Positions 43,553 through 51,952 of a stretch of 64,000 nt of DNA are shown one piece after another. The position numbers and the translations under genes are program-made. Numbering within the stretch: the first letter of the stretch is position 1; each line of letters opens with the position of its first letter. The notes beneath the pieces were generated by a model. That model was not told where the DNA came from and searched no databases. It saw only the letters and a list, made by a program, of their open reading frames with translations. The stretch is from Nonomuraea basaltis (GTDB taxonomy: Bacteria > Actinomycetota > Actinomycetes > Streptosporangiales > Streptosporangiaceae): the NCBI RefSeq assembly GCF_005893125.1, contig NZ_VCJS01000004.1, positions 1 to 64,000 of the forward strand, read 5' to 3'.

Positions 43553-44158
43553 CTAGGGCTGGCGGGGGTGGCGCCCTCTCTCATCGGCCCGCACCCAGTC
43601 GGCCTCCCACTGCTCGAACCGGATGTGGTCCACCCACCGGCGATAGATCCAGAAGGCCGCAAGCGTCAGCAACGTGGTCACGAGCACGATGAAGATCCCC
43701 ATCGCCACGCCTCTGCCGGCGAGCACGTCCGTGCCGGCGGGTGGTGAGGCGGGCGCCCCGGCGGCGTCGATCCACACGCGGACCATCGTCCCGGCCTTGG
43801 TCAGCGCGGGGGCCGGCACCCGGCCGCTGCGCGTCGCGCCCTCGGGGGTCGTCCACCGCGCCATCGTCTGTGGCTTGGCCGAGGCAATCTCCGAGAACGA
43901 CACCCGGGCGGGTGGGACATCCTCCAGCAAGGTGGCCATGACCTGTCGCCGGACGCCGGGACCGGCGTACTGATCCCGTAAGGCGTTCTCGTAGAGTGCC
44001 CGGCCGGCGAGCACGGCCGGGAGCAGGCTGGTCAGCACCAACAGCAGGGCCGCCAGCACGAAAGCGGACTCCAGCCGGTCGGAGCGGCGGCGCAACGGAT
44101 TGCCGTCCGGCCGGAACAGGCGCAGGCACAGCATCAGTGGATGAATCGACGTCCTCAT
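43553..44158 (-). CDS. Rv1733c-like membrane protein
   Basis: This 201-residue protein has a first membrane helix (ESAFVLAALLLVLTSLLPAV), an outside domain with LEDVPPARV, TMARWTTPEGATRSG, AGTMVRVWID, and a second helix (VAMGIFIVLVTTLLTLAAFW) followed by FEQWEADWVR. This layout is typical of the M. tuberculosis DosR protein Rv1733c and its relatives, whose function is unknown. The ATG at 44158 follows GGAGGTG. A DosR-like box lies 72 bp upstream. It converges with the PKS operon. Confidence 0.85.
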   Translation of the reverse strand: MRTSIHPLMLCLRLFRPDGNPLRRRSDRLESAFVLAALLLVLTSLLPAVLAGRALYENALRDQYAGPGVRRQVMATLLEDVPPARVSFSEIASAKPQTMARWTTPEGATRSGRVPAPALTKAGTMVRVWIDAAGAPASPPAGTDVLAGRGVAMGIFIVLVTTLLTLAAFWIYRRWVDHIRFEQWEADWVRADERGRHPRQP

Positions 44159-44229
44159 CGGGCACCTCCTACAGCTCACTGTGCGGGGCTCGGGGTGGGG
44201 ACGGCAGAGCCGAACGACTCGGCTGGACA

Positions 44230-44243
44230 AGGACCTTGGTCCC
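44230..44243. promoter_or_regulatory. DosR-like box before Rv1733c-like gene
   Basis: AGGAC-CTTG-GTCCC, nearly perfect palindrome, 72 bp upstream of the leftward gene. Confidence 0.7.
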
Positions 44244-44559
44244 GGCGGAATGCCGAAGATCCTCCGCCGTGCAGATTTCCGGCCCTGCCCGGCCGGTGCG
44301 GGGTCGCCTCCGGTGCCCTGGAAGATGCCACACTCCCCGCGGGCATGCGTAGATAGGGTCGAATGGCAGGTGGACGCGCAGATAAAGACCCTGTCATCGG
44401 TTTCGAGCAGCACCCCACGGGCTCTGAGCGGTTGAGAGCCAAGGGGGTCATGCCGACCTCGACGACGCCTGCTTGGACGGTGCTGGTCCGCGCCGTGGGC
44501 GCGCTGGACGGGCGACCAGCCACCAGGCCAGAGCCGCAGCGAGGAGGAGGGACAGGGTC
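44244..44559. other. no recognised gene
   Basis: This stretch behind the Rv1733c promoter has no frame with a recognisable product on either strand. Codon periodicity looks absent. Confidence 0.5.
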
Positions 44560-44670
44560 GCGGTCATCACTCTTCGCGGGCCGAAGAAGTACCAGGCGAG
44601 AAAGGCGATCACTCCCGCGGAGGCGCGATGACCACCCAGTCGCTGACGGTCACGAGGCATCCCCTCCCTT
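44560..44670 (-). pseudogene. fragment with single membrane helix (cupredoxin/metal ATPase-associated type)
   Basis: VIAFLAWYFFGPRR, with DWVVIA in a neighbouring frame just before it, resembles the N-terminal helix of cupredoxin or heavy-metal transport proteins. The one-base register change and lack of any continuation suggest a remnant. Family assignment is tentative. Confidence 0.3.
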
Positions 44671-44929
44671 CGTGCCCCGCGCTCGGTCGTGCCCGGCAGT
44701 CCGGTGGTCGTGACCAGTCTGGTCATCGCTCATGGACCGCATCATCACCAGCATCATCGCCGGGCACGCCAAGCCAATAGAGCCAAAGGTCCCGCCACCG
44801 CATGCGTCGCGCCGCGGGCGGAGAGGCGCACCATGGCCACGCGCGCCCGGGGAGTGCCGCCCTTCAACGTGTACGCCCGCCACCGAGACCAGCGGGATCG
44901 CCGCCGAATGCGGCCACTAACGGGGCATG

Positions 44930-45145
44930 CACCGGTTCGAGGACCTGGTGATCCCGGTAGTCGTCGAGGACGCCTACCGGCGGTCCCTCCCGGTGTGGCG
45001 GGAGACCGGCTGCTGGTCACGGTTCTGTTCGGCAGGACGCTGCCGCTCATCCGCTACGAGATGACCGACCGGGATCCGGCCAGCGCCGGAACGTGCCCGT
45101 GCGGCCGGCCGTTCCGGCTGCTGGAGTCGATCCGCCCCTGGCACG
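44930..45145 (+). pseudogene. phenylacetate-CoA ligase-like (PaaK/F390 synthetase) remnant
   Basis: EDLVIPVVVEDAYR in one frame is continued near 44990 in the next frame by VPPGVAGDRLLVTVLFGRTL, PLIRYEMTDRDPAS and CPCGRPFRLLESI. These are consecutive C-terminal motifs of the PaaK-like adenylate-forming ligases. Only about 70 residues remain and a frameshift divides them. Confidence 0.65.
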
Positions 45146-45274
45146 TCCTGGCGTGTGTCGCTGTCCACCCAATGGTCGCCCATGCCCATGCGCCGGGAGC
45201 GACCATGCCGGGCAGCCGCCCGGCGACCAGCACCGTGCGCGCGCCTCGCCCTGGCCGCCTCGAGCGTCTCGCGG

Positions 45275-45544
45275 TCAGCCGTCGACCGGGTGGTCGTGCC
45301 GGCCGCGCAGCGTGTCCAGCCGGGAATGGTACTCCTGGGTGTCGATCTCGCCTCGTGCGTACCGCTGTGCCAGCAGTTCCTCCGCGGTCGGCGGCGGGGA
45401 AGCGGATCCTAGGCAGGCGGTCCTGCCCACGTAGCGGGCGGCCAGCACGACCGCCGTGATCACCAATCCCCAGAACACCAGCGTGCTCAGGCCCATGGGT
45501 GCATATCCCCAGCCGCCCATGTCGTTATGCCCCCACCACATCAT
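45275..45544 (-). CDS. small SHOCT-domain membrane protein
   Basis: This 89-residue protein has a Trp/Gly/Met-rich outside start (MMWWGHNDMGGWGYAPMG), one membrane helix (LSTLVFWGLVITAVVLAARY) and a C-terminal SHOCT motif (AEELLAQRYARGEIDTQEYH). SHOCT domains occur in many small bacterial membrane proteins and are thought to mediate oligomerisation. The start at 45544 fits the GAGGTG site better than the ATG two codons earlier. A perfect DosR-like box lies 62 bp upstream. Confidence 0.85.
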   Translation of the reverse strand: MMWWGHNDMGGWGYAPMGLSTLVFWGLVITAVVLAARYVGRTACLGSASPPPTAEELLAQRYARGEIDTQEYHSRLDTLRGRHDHPVDG

Positions 45545-45605
45545 CGTCATCACCTCGGATGCTGTCGATGCCTTCATCGTGTGCGGGCGAGTGTTCCCGA
45601 AAACA

Positions 45606-45619
45606 GGGACCTTCGTCCC
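45606..45619. promoter_or_regulatory. DosR-like box before SHOCT gene
   Basis: GGGAC-CTTC-GTCCC, perfect arms, 62 bp upstream of the leftward SHOCT gene. Confidence 0.75.
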
Positions 45620-45679
45620 TACACCTAGAGGAATTGGGACCAGATGCTGAGGCCTGCGGTGGAGCAACCAATGGCTTGG

Positions 45680-46139
45680 CACCTTGGCCAGACGAGCACC
45701 GCCGGGAGGCTGGAGGGCGTCAAGACTAGGCCCAAGGCACTGACTCCGCGAGGCCGTAGATCATAGGTGCCTTTCTGGTCATCCGCTGATCTGGGAGAAG
45801 CGCTCGCACCTCGGCATGGATTCGGATGCTGAGCGAGTACAGATTGCGTCGGTCGAATCGACGTACTCAGAGGAGCGAGCCGCGCACCATGCTGTGGCCA
45901 GCTGGAAGGGCGCGACCTCGGAATATGTCAGCCCTGCTCGTTGCGTGCTCGTACGCCCCGGAACGTCCTGAACCGTGCGCAGGATCGTTGAACTGGCCCA
46001 GCCATGGCGGTCCGAGGAGCGCACCAGGGGTCCTTCGGCCGGACCCGTATGGTCGAACGACTCTGGTTCTGCCGAGTAGCGGTTGGTGCGGTGGAACAGT
46101 GTGGACCGGTGGGCCCGACCACGATAACCGGAGGTCGCC
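45680..46139. other. intergenic stretch without recognised gene
   Basis: No frame on either strand is recognised and codon bias is poor. It contains an inverted repeat GGGTCC-N7-GGACCC at 46028-46046, about 95 bp before the nitronate monooxygenase gene. Base composition is a little less GC-rich than neighbouring genes. Confidence 0.5.
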
Positions 46140-47633
46140 TTGCATCGAGCTGAAGAGGACGCCGTGAACATCGAGCACCTGCCTCTGATCATCCAAGGCG
46201 GCATGGGAGTGGCCGTCTCCGACTGGCGGCTGGCACGGGCGGTCTCGACCCTGGGCCAATTGGGGGTCGTCTCCGGCACGGCCATCGACCTGGTGTGCGC
46301 GCGGCGCCTGCAACTGGGCGACCCCGGAGGGCACATGCGCCGAGCGCTGGCGCACTTCCCCATCCAGGCAATGTCACAGCAGGTGATCCGCAGCTTCTAC
46401 GTTCCTGGCGGCAAACCGCCAGGAACACCGTTTCGGCCGGTGCCACGGTACTCCCTGCGGCCGGGCCGCTCCCTCGTGGCGCTGACCATCGTGGCGAACT
46501 TTGCCGAGGTCTTCCTGGCCAAGGAGGGACATGACGGCCGGATCGGCATCAACTACCTGCGCAAGATCGAGTTACCCATTCCGTTCGCCTGCTACGGCGC
46601 CATGCTGGCCGGAGTCGATCACATCCTGATGGGTGCGGGCAACCCGGCCGAACTGCCCCCACTGCTCGACCGGCTGGCTGCACACTGTCCGGTGGCGCTG
46701 CCCATGCGGGTGCAGGGTGCGACCTCCGCCGACGGCGACACGATCGTTGAGTTCGACCCCGCGGCTCTCTGGAACGCGCTGCCGCCGACCCTGCGCCGGC
46801 CCCGGTTCGAGGCGATCGTCGCCTCGGTCGACCTGGCCACCGCGCTGGCCGCCGACCCGGCCACCCGCCCCGACGGGTTCGTGGTCGAAGGCCCGTCCGC
46901 AGGCGGACATAACGCACCGCCGCGCGGCCCGCGCCGTCTGGACGACGCCGGGCAGCCCATCTACGACAAGCGCGACGCGGTCGAGCCGGGACAGATGACG
47001 GCGATCGGGCTGCCGTTCTGGATGGCCGGCGGCTATGGCAGCCCGGAAGGGCTGGCGTCGGCGCTGGCCGGGGGCGCGGTCGGGGTCCAGGTCGGTACGG
47101 CGTTCGCGTTCTGCGCGGAATCGGGCATGGCGGCGCCGCTCAAACAGGCCGTGCTGAAGCGTGTGGCCAGGGGGGACGTGCGCGTGCAGACCGACCCGCG
47201 GGTCTCCCCGACCGGGTTCCCGTTCAAAGTCGTGGAATTGGACGGGACGTTGGCGCGCGAGGATGTCTACGCTGATCGACCGCGGCTGTGCGACCTCGGC
47301 GTGCTGCGCTCCCCGTACCGCAAGCCCGACGCCACCGTCGGTTACCGCTGTCCGGCCGAGCCGGTCGAGGTCTACCAGCAGCGGCGCGGCGGACGAGTGC
47401 AGAACACCGAGGGCAGGCGCTGCCTGTGTAACGCCCTGCTGGCCGCCGCCGGATACGGCCAGCAGCGGCCCGACGGCTATGTCGAACCGGCCATCGTGAC
47501 CGCCGGCACCGACTTCACCGCCGTCCGGCACCTGACCGCCGTCCCCGGCTACACCGCCGCGGACGTTGTGGCCTATCTCCTGGAAGGTAGGCCGACGCAA
47601 TCGGGTGGCGCGGCCTTTGACCCAAGGGACTGA
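46140..47633 (+). CDS. nitronate monooxygenase / PfaD-like FMN enzyme
   Basis: A 497-residue TIM-barrel flavoprotein of the 2-nitropropane dioxygenase family. Visible motifs are LPLIIQGGMGVAVSDWRLAR at the start, GVVSGTAIDLV, GINYLRKIELP, the phosphate-binding region FWMAGGYGSPEGLASALAGG and VGVQVGTAFAFCAESG, and EGPSAGGHNAPPRG, with the active-site histidine in GGHN. TTG 46140 has a good GGAGG; GTG 46164 (VNIEHLP) is a second choice. The family includes nitronate monooxygenases and the enoyl reductase PfaD of polyunsaturated lipid synthases; the length fits both. Because the nearby synthase lacks an enoyl reductase, a trans-acting role is possible but unproven. A perfect hairpin sequence lies inside the coding region at 46401-46426. 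Confidence 0.8.
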   Translation: MHRAEEDAVNIEHLPLIIQGGMGVAVSDWRLARAVSTLGQLGVVSGTAIDLVCARRLQLGDPGGHMRRALAHFPIQAMSQQVIRSFYVPGGKPPGTPFRPVPRYSLRPGRSLVALTIVANFAEVFLAKEGHDGRIGINYLRKIELPIPFACYGAMLAGVDHILMGAGNPAELPPLLDRLAAHCPVALPMRVQGATSADGDTIVEFDPAALWNALPPTLRRPRFEAIVASVDLATALAADPATRPDGFVVEGPSAGGHNAPPRGPRRLDDAGQPIYDKRDAVEPGQMTAIGLPFWMAGGYGSPEGLASALAGGAVGVQVGTAFAFCAESGMAAPLKQAVLKRVARGDVRVQTDPRVSPTGFPFKVVELDGTLAREDVYADRPRLCDLGVLRSPYRKPDATVGYRCPAEPVEVYQQRRGGRVQNTEGRRCLCNALLAAAGYGQQRPDGYVEPAIVTAGTDFTAVRHLTAVPGYTAADVVAYLLEGRPTQSGGAAFDPRD

Positions 47634-47746
47634 CCACGAGGTAGACAAGAGCCGACGAGGGCTGGGCCTGCCAAGGCCGGGAAGGCAGGGGAAGTTGGTG
47701 ACGTTCGGCCGATGCGGAGGACCGCTCTGGCCGCTGGTATGGAGGT

Positions 47747-48575
47747 ATGTCCGACGGTGCGAGGAGTTGGCGGAGGCTGGCCATGGCCGGCTGGGGGCCG
47801 CCGCGCGATCCGCAGTTCTACGGCGAGTTCGAACTGGACGCCCGCCCTCTGCTGGCCCACATCGACGCGGTTCGCCGCGACACCGGCGTGCACGTCACGA
47901 TGACTCAATTCGTTGGCCGGGCGGTGGCGCATGCGCTGGCCGCGGTTCCCAAGCTGCGGGTCAGGCTCGTGCGCGGCTGCCTACGCGCGCGGGAGAGCGT
48001 GGATGTGTTCTTCATCGTCACGACCGGGGAAGGCGACGAGCTGACCGGCATCAAAGTACGCGACGCCGACCGCAAGTCCGCCGCCGAGATCGCCGCGGAA
48101 CTGCAGGACAGGCGAAGTTCCTTACAGGCTGGGGTGGATCCCGATCTGGGCCGGGGCAAGGCGCTGATGGCCCGCATGCTCTGGTGGCTGTTGCGTCACG
48201 TGCTCGCGATCTCCGCCTGGCTCACCTCCGACCTCAACCTCGACCTGCGCCGCATCAGCCTGCCCCGGCAGGCATTCGGTGGCGCGATGGTCACCTCTGT
48301 GGGCATGTGGGGGATCACCCGGGCGTACTCGCCGCTGGCCGCCTACTACCGGGTGCCGCTGCTGGTGCTGGTCGGCGCCGTGCGGCCGCAGCCCGTCGCC
48401 GAGGACAGCGAGGTCGTGCGTACGCCCGGTACTGCCGTTGACCGCGACTTTCGACCACCGCTACACCGACGGCTTCCACGCGGCGCGGTTCGCGGCCGCG
48501 CTCGGCGAGTACTGCGCTGATCCCGCGCGCTTTGAACCCCAGCAGTCCCGGCAGGAGGCCCGCGCCGCCGAGTAG
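47747..48575 (+). pseudogene. 2-oxoacid dehydrogenase E2 acyltransferase-like protein, frameshifted
   Basis: The frame from ATG 47747 contains DPQFYGEFELDARPLLAHID, MTQFVGRAVAHALAAVPKLR, FGGAMVTSVGMWGIT and VPLLVLVGAVRPQ, the catalytic-domain pattern of E2 acyltransferases without lipoyl domains. Near 48425 the frame shifts by one base, and LPLTATFDHRYTDGFHAARF with the active-site DHR-x-x-DG continues in the next frame to 48575. A single-base slip separates the gene from an intact state, so an assembly error is possible. Stand-alone catalytic E2-like proteins occur in actinobacteria; role unknown. Confidence 0.7.
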
Positions 48576-48595
48576 GCCTGATCGGGCCGTGCACC

Positions 48596-48747
48596 GGTGG
48601 GGATCGACGTTCACCATCGCCGACCAGATCAGGCCGACGCTCAAGCAGTTCCCGTCGATCAAGTGGGTGAAGATCTACGACGCCGCGGGCAGGACCGAGC
48701 GCCCGACCGGACCTTCGTACCCTGTCCCGCCGTCGCTGGAGCCGTGA
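48596..48747 (+). pseudogene. second GerMN-domain remnant
   Basis: TFTIADQIRPTLKQFPSIKW and VKIYDAAGRTERPTGPSYPV repeat the C-terminal end of the protein family seen at 23549-23896, 80 to 90 percent alike by eye. Only the last 45 residues remain. Confidence 0.65.
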
Positions 48748-48748
48748 A

Positions 48749-49110
48749 TCAGCTGATGGTGGCGAGGTCCCGGCGGTCGAACAGCGGCAGGGACACGGCG
48801 ATGAAGACCAGCGCGACGGCCGAGGAGGCCGGTAGGCCGCCGCCCATCGGGTCGCCCTGCAGCGCCTGGTGGAAGGGCGAGACCGGCGGCCATGGCTCCA
48901 GCGACTCGACGAACTCACCCGCCACGTACAGCACGTACCCGGCGAAGGCGAACAGTGGCGGCGACGGCGACGGCCACCGACCTGCGCCCGATGATCGCGC
49001 CGACCGGGGTGACCAGCAAGCAGGACGTCGAGCGTGCCGGTCTCCTGCCGGCGCGGGATTACCCACTCGTCCAGGTACAGCGCCATCGAGCCGCGGAGTA
49101 CGGGGGGAGC
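48749..49110 (-). pseudogene. ABC-2 type permease remnant
   Basis: The C-terminal part GYVLYVAGEFVESLEPWPPV, SPFHQALQGDPMGGGLP and FDRRDLATIS matches actinobacterial ABC exporters of the two-permease type. In front of it another frame keeps DEWVIPRRQETGTLDVLLA, so at least one frameshift and a deletion have removed the middle. Confidence 0.65.
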
Positions 49111-49159
49111 CGGTCATCCCTCCCAGGATTCGGGATCAGAGACTTTCGCCTGCTCCGCA

Positions 49160-49743
49160 GGGCCTTCCGACCGCTACCGTTCGTGATAAAGGGGCACGCG
49201 GCGGTAGTCGCCGATGATGCGGCCGCGGCCGTAGGCGTCGGGCAGGCCGGTGATGATCCCGGAGCGGCGGGCGGCCAGGATCTCGGGGATGTAAGCGTCG
49301 AACACGCCGCCGTTGTGAGTCTTGCGGTACTTGGTGAAGATCTCCTTCACCCGGGGTCGAGGATGTATCCATAGGCGGCCAGGCCGTTCTCCACCATGCG
49401 CAGCCCGCCCGCGGGCATGATGGCCCGTTTCAGCGGCGCGTCGGTCTGCAAGCCCACGATCAGCTCGCGGTCACGGTCGATGTAGCCGGGCGCGTGTGAG
49501 GTGGTCGACGACGGCGTCTTGGTGTCGACGTCGTAGACGCCCCGCCGCCTCTCCTCCGGGAACAACGCGGACACCTTCCGCCACACCGCCCGCGTACGGT
49601 CCGTCGGCCCGGCCAGGAAAGCCCTCGTCACCTTCGTACGGCGTGTAGTTGGCCTGGATGAAGGCACGCACGTCCACTGCCGAGCGCCAGTTGTCACCAT
49701 GAAAGCCCCGCCACGCTTCGAGCCTGATTGCCGTGGCCGTCAT
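49160..49743 (-). pseudogene. pyruvate formate-lyase N-terminal remnant
   Basis: From ATG 49743 (GAGGAAG in front) the protein reads MTATAIRLEAWRGFHGDNW and FIQANYTPYEGDEGF, then shifts frame: FLAGPTDRTRAVWRKVSALF, DVDTKTPSSTTSHAPGYIDR and [20 protein letters not shown], then shifts again to [40 protein letters not shown] and RRVPLYHER. These are in the order of PflB residues about 1-180. The glycyl-radical C-terminal half is absent. A DosR-like box lies 87 bp upstream. Evidence that this regulon once included formate-producing pyruvate cleavage, matching the formate dehydrogenase at 4-8.4 kb. Confidence 0.85.
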
Positions 49744-49829
49744 CGCTTCCTCCTGTTTCGTAAGGATACTCGCTGCCAACTGTCGTTCGTGGCGCATGCG
49801 ATCTCATCGGCCGAAGGGCAGGGGAACAC

Positions 49830-49843
49830 GGGACCAAGGTCAC
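49830..49843. promoter_or_regulatory. DosR-like box before pflB remnant
   Basis: GGGAC-CAAG-GTCAC has one mismatch; 87 bp before the leftward pflB start. Confidence 0.55.
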
Positions 49844-49903
49844 TCAATGGGGCCGGTCACACGGCTCGGGAGCGCGGTACGGCGTCGTGTGACCGGACGG
49901 GCT

Positions 49904-50164
49904 TCAGGCTGGGGGCTCCTGCTCGGGGTCGCGGTGGATCTGGATGGTCCACTCGGCCGCAATCGCGGCCAGTGCGGCGGCGGCCGTGACGACGGGGGCG
50001 GCGATGAACGCCACGACGCCGACGGTCACGGGGATCTCCATCACGGTGTGGCCGTGGGAGTCCTTGACGATGATCCGGCGGACGTTGCCCTCGTGGATCG
50101 CGGTCTTGACCCTGTCGGTGAGCTCCGTGCCGCGTACCTTGACCTCTTCCTTGGTGACGGTCAT
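49904..50164 (-). CDS. DUF4342 small membrane-associated protein
   Basis: This 86-residue protein begins MTVTKEEVKVRGTELTDRVK, then IHEGNVRRIIVKDSHGHTVM and a hydrophobic stretch (VTVGVVAFIAAPVVTAAAAL). It has the DUF4342 layout: short helix, beta hairpin and one or two membrane helices. Function unknown. ATG follows AAAGGAGAGCAGGAG. It lies between the pflB and mgtE genes on the same strand. Confidence 0.85.
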   Translation of the reverse strand: MTVTKEEVKVRGTELTDRVKTAIHEGNVRRIIVKDSHGHTVMEIPVTVGVVAFIAAPVVTAAAALAAIAAEWTIQIHRDPEQEPPA

Positions 50165-50265
50165 TTCTCCTGCTCTCCTTTCCTGCTGCTTCCAGGGTCC
50201 GCCGGGTGTGCTGTCGGCGCATGAGGCGAATGGCCCTGATCAGGGCGGCCGGTGGTCCCGAGTTC

Positions 50266-51210
50266 TCAGGTGAAGGCCAGTGCTGTGAGCAGGTAGACCG
50301 TGATGGAGACCAGGTCCTGGATGACGGTGGCCAGCGGTCCGGAGCCGAAGGCAGGATCGCGGCCCAGGCGGTTGAGCAGCCACGGCAGGGTCATGGCCAG
50401 CAGCGAGGCGACGGAGCAGGCGGCGAACAACGCGATGGCGGCCGTCATGGCGACGCCCGGGTCGCCGTACAGCAGGGCGAAGGGAAGGAAGGCGGCGGCC
50501 ATCGCGAGCCCGATGACCAGCCCGGTGATCGCCTCCCCGCGGGCGAGCCGGCGGACGGAGACGCCCACCGACAGCGCGCGCACCACCACGGCCTCGGTCT
50601 GGGTGCCCACGGCGTCGGCCAGGTAGATCACGCCGGGGAGGAAGAACGCCAAGGTCACGTTGGCGGACAGGCGCTCTTCGAAGGAGGCGACGATGCCCGC
50701 CGACAGCATCGCGCCGGCCAGCCCGATCAGCAGCCACGGGATGCGGTGCAGGAAGCGGCGGCGCACGGACTCCTCGGCGGCGGTCTTGGCCTTGAGGCTG
50801 CCGCCCAGCCTGGCCATGTCCTCGTCGTGCTCTTCGAGCAGGACGCGCAGCAGTCGTCGTCTGGGCACGAGCCCGTGGAAGCGGCCGTCCTCGCCGACCA
50901 CGGCCAGGCTGCTCTCCCCGTGCTGCACGGCATGCCAGGCGGCCACCTCCTGGTCCACGCCGGGCAGCGCGACGGGAGGATCGGTGTCGGCCAGCTCCGA
51001 GAGGGGCGTGTCGTACGGCGCGGCGAGCAGGCGTTCGATGGGGATCATGCCGAGCAGGCGGCTGTCCGCGTCCAGGATCACGACGTCGGAGGCGGAGTCG
51101 AACCGTTCGCCCAGCAGGCGTTCGCGTGCCTGACCCGCGCTGACCTCGGGAGCGAAGGCGGGGATCCGGGTGACGGCGTGTTCGAGGGCGGTGTTGGGCA
51201 TGGCGCCCAT
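50266..51210 (-). CDS. MgtE-type magnesium transporter, without N domain
   Basis: This 314-residue protein has a CBS pair (residues 15-125: DVVILDADSRLLGMIPIERL, SLAVVGEDGRFHGLVPRRRL) followed by the five-helix MgtE channel domain (RRRFLHRIPWLLIGLAGAM, ADAVGTQTEAVVVRALSVG, GEAITGLVIGLAMAAAFL, ALFAACSVASLLAMTLP, DLVSITVYLLTALAF). The N-terminal superhelical MgtE_N domain is missing, as in some actinobacterial relatives. It probably imports Mg2+ under control of CBS ligands. Starts at 51210 or 51201 lack a strong ribosome site; an upstream frameshift is possible. Confidence 0.82.
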   Translation of the reverse strand: MGAMPNTALEHAVTRIPAFAPEVSAGQARERLLGERFDSASDVVILDADSRLLGMIPIERLLAAPYDTPLSELADTDPPVALPGVDQEVAAWHAVQHGESSLAVVGEDGRFHGLVPRRRLLRVLLEEHDEDMARLGGSLKAKTAAEESVRRRFLHRIPWLLIGLAGAMLSAGIVASFEERLSANVTLAFFLPGVIYLADAVGTQTEAVVVRALSVGVSVRRLARGEAITGLVIGLAMAAAFLPFALLYGDPGVAMTAAIALFAACSVASLLAMTLPWLLNRLGRDPAFGSGPLATVIQDLVSITVYLLTALAFT

Positions 51211-51730
51211 GATGCCGGGTCGCCGGCCACATGAGGAGTGCGGCGGCACCCGCCTGGCGGGTGTCCGGGGTCGGGACGACGGGCTGGCCGTCGCGGACCG
51301 CCGCCTCCCACGAGGTCGCCCACCGCAACGCACGGGACGGACCTCCTGCGCCGGTATGGCCCGGGTCAGGCGATGGAGGCCGCCTCCAAGCCCTTGGCCC
51401 TTCGGCTGGCGCTTCGACTCCTCCGGCGGATCTTCGCAGGTCCCCTCTCCATCGGAGTCTCGACCGCCTCCCTCGTCCGTCTCGCGGTCACTTTCATGCT
51501 GCACTCGCCAGAGATCCACGAACAGGGGCGAAGGTCCTTTCCACAAGGGCCAAGGGGCCCGGGCGGGCACTGCGCAGGGGCACCGATCCGGGGCATGCCA
51601 CACTCGCCTCCCCCTGCTCGGGCCGGGACGTAATGCCTTGCCGACCGGGGACCAACGTCCCTGGCCGGAGCAACCGGCCAGGGAGCAGGCTGGTTGGACT
51701 CGATGCGGCGTGGATGAGGAGATGAGGGCC
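51211..51730. other. intergenic region with DosR-like boxes
   Basis: No gene is recognised between the divergent mgtE and the small-ORF/MDR operon. Besides the perfect box at 51648-51661, a degenerate one (GGGGC-GAAG-GTCCT, 51525-51538) is present. The former likely serves the rightward operon. Confidence 0.5.
51648..51661. promoter_or_regulatory. DosR-like box before small ORF/MDR operon
   Basis: GGGAC-CAAC-GTCCC with perfect arms lies 69 bp before the ATG at 51731. Confidence 0.7.
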
Positions 51731-51952
51731 ATGCGACGAGTACAGGCGATTCTCCGGCCCTGGCCTCCGAAAGAGGCTGCCTCCGCTCGATTTCGGAGCC
51801 GCGGCACCCGGCTGGACTTCCGGCTGCTGGTGCGGGCCCGGCCGACGGCGCGCGGGCCGGGCTATCTGGTGGCCATGGACGTGGGCGACTTCCTGATGAT
51901 GCACAAGCAACTGCTCACCATCAAGGCCTGGGCCGAGGGGGCGGCGTGGTGA
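51731..51952 (+). CDS. small protein coupled to MDR dehydrogenase
   Basis: A 73-residue frame begins at an ATG preceded by GAGATGAGG and ends by overlapping the start of the next gene (GTGGTGA). It is rich in Arg at the start (MRRVQAILRPWPPK) and ends VGDFLMMHKQLLTIKAWAEG. I do not recognise a family. Overlap and the box upstream argue that it is expressed with its neighbour, perhaps as a leader or partner; it may also be a shortened remnant. Confidence 0.5.
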   Translation: MRRVQAILRPWPPKEAASARFRSRGTRLDFRLLVRARPTARGPGYLVAMDVGDFLMMHKQLLTIKAWAEGAAW

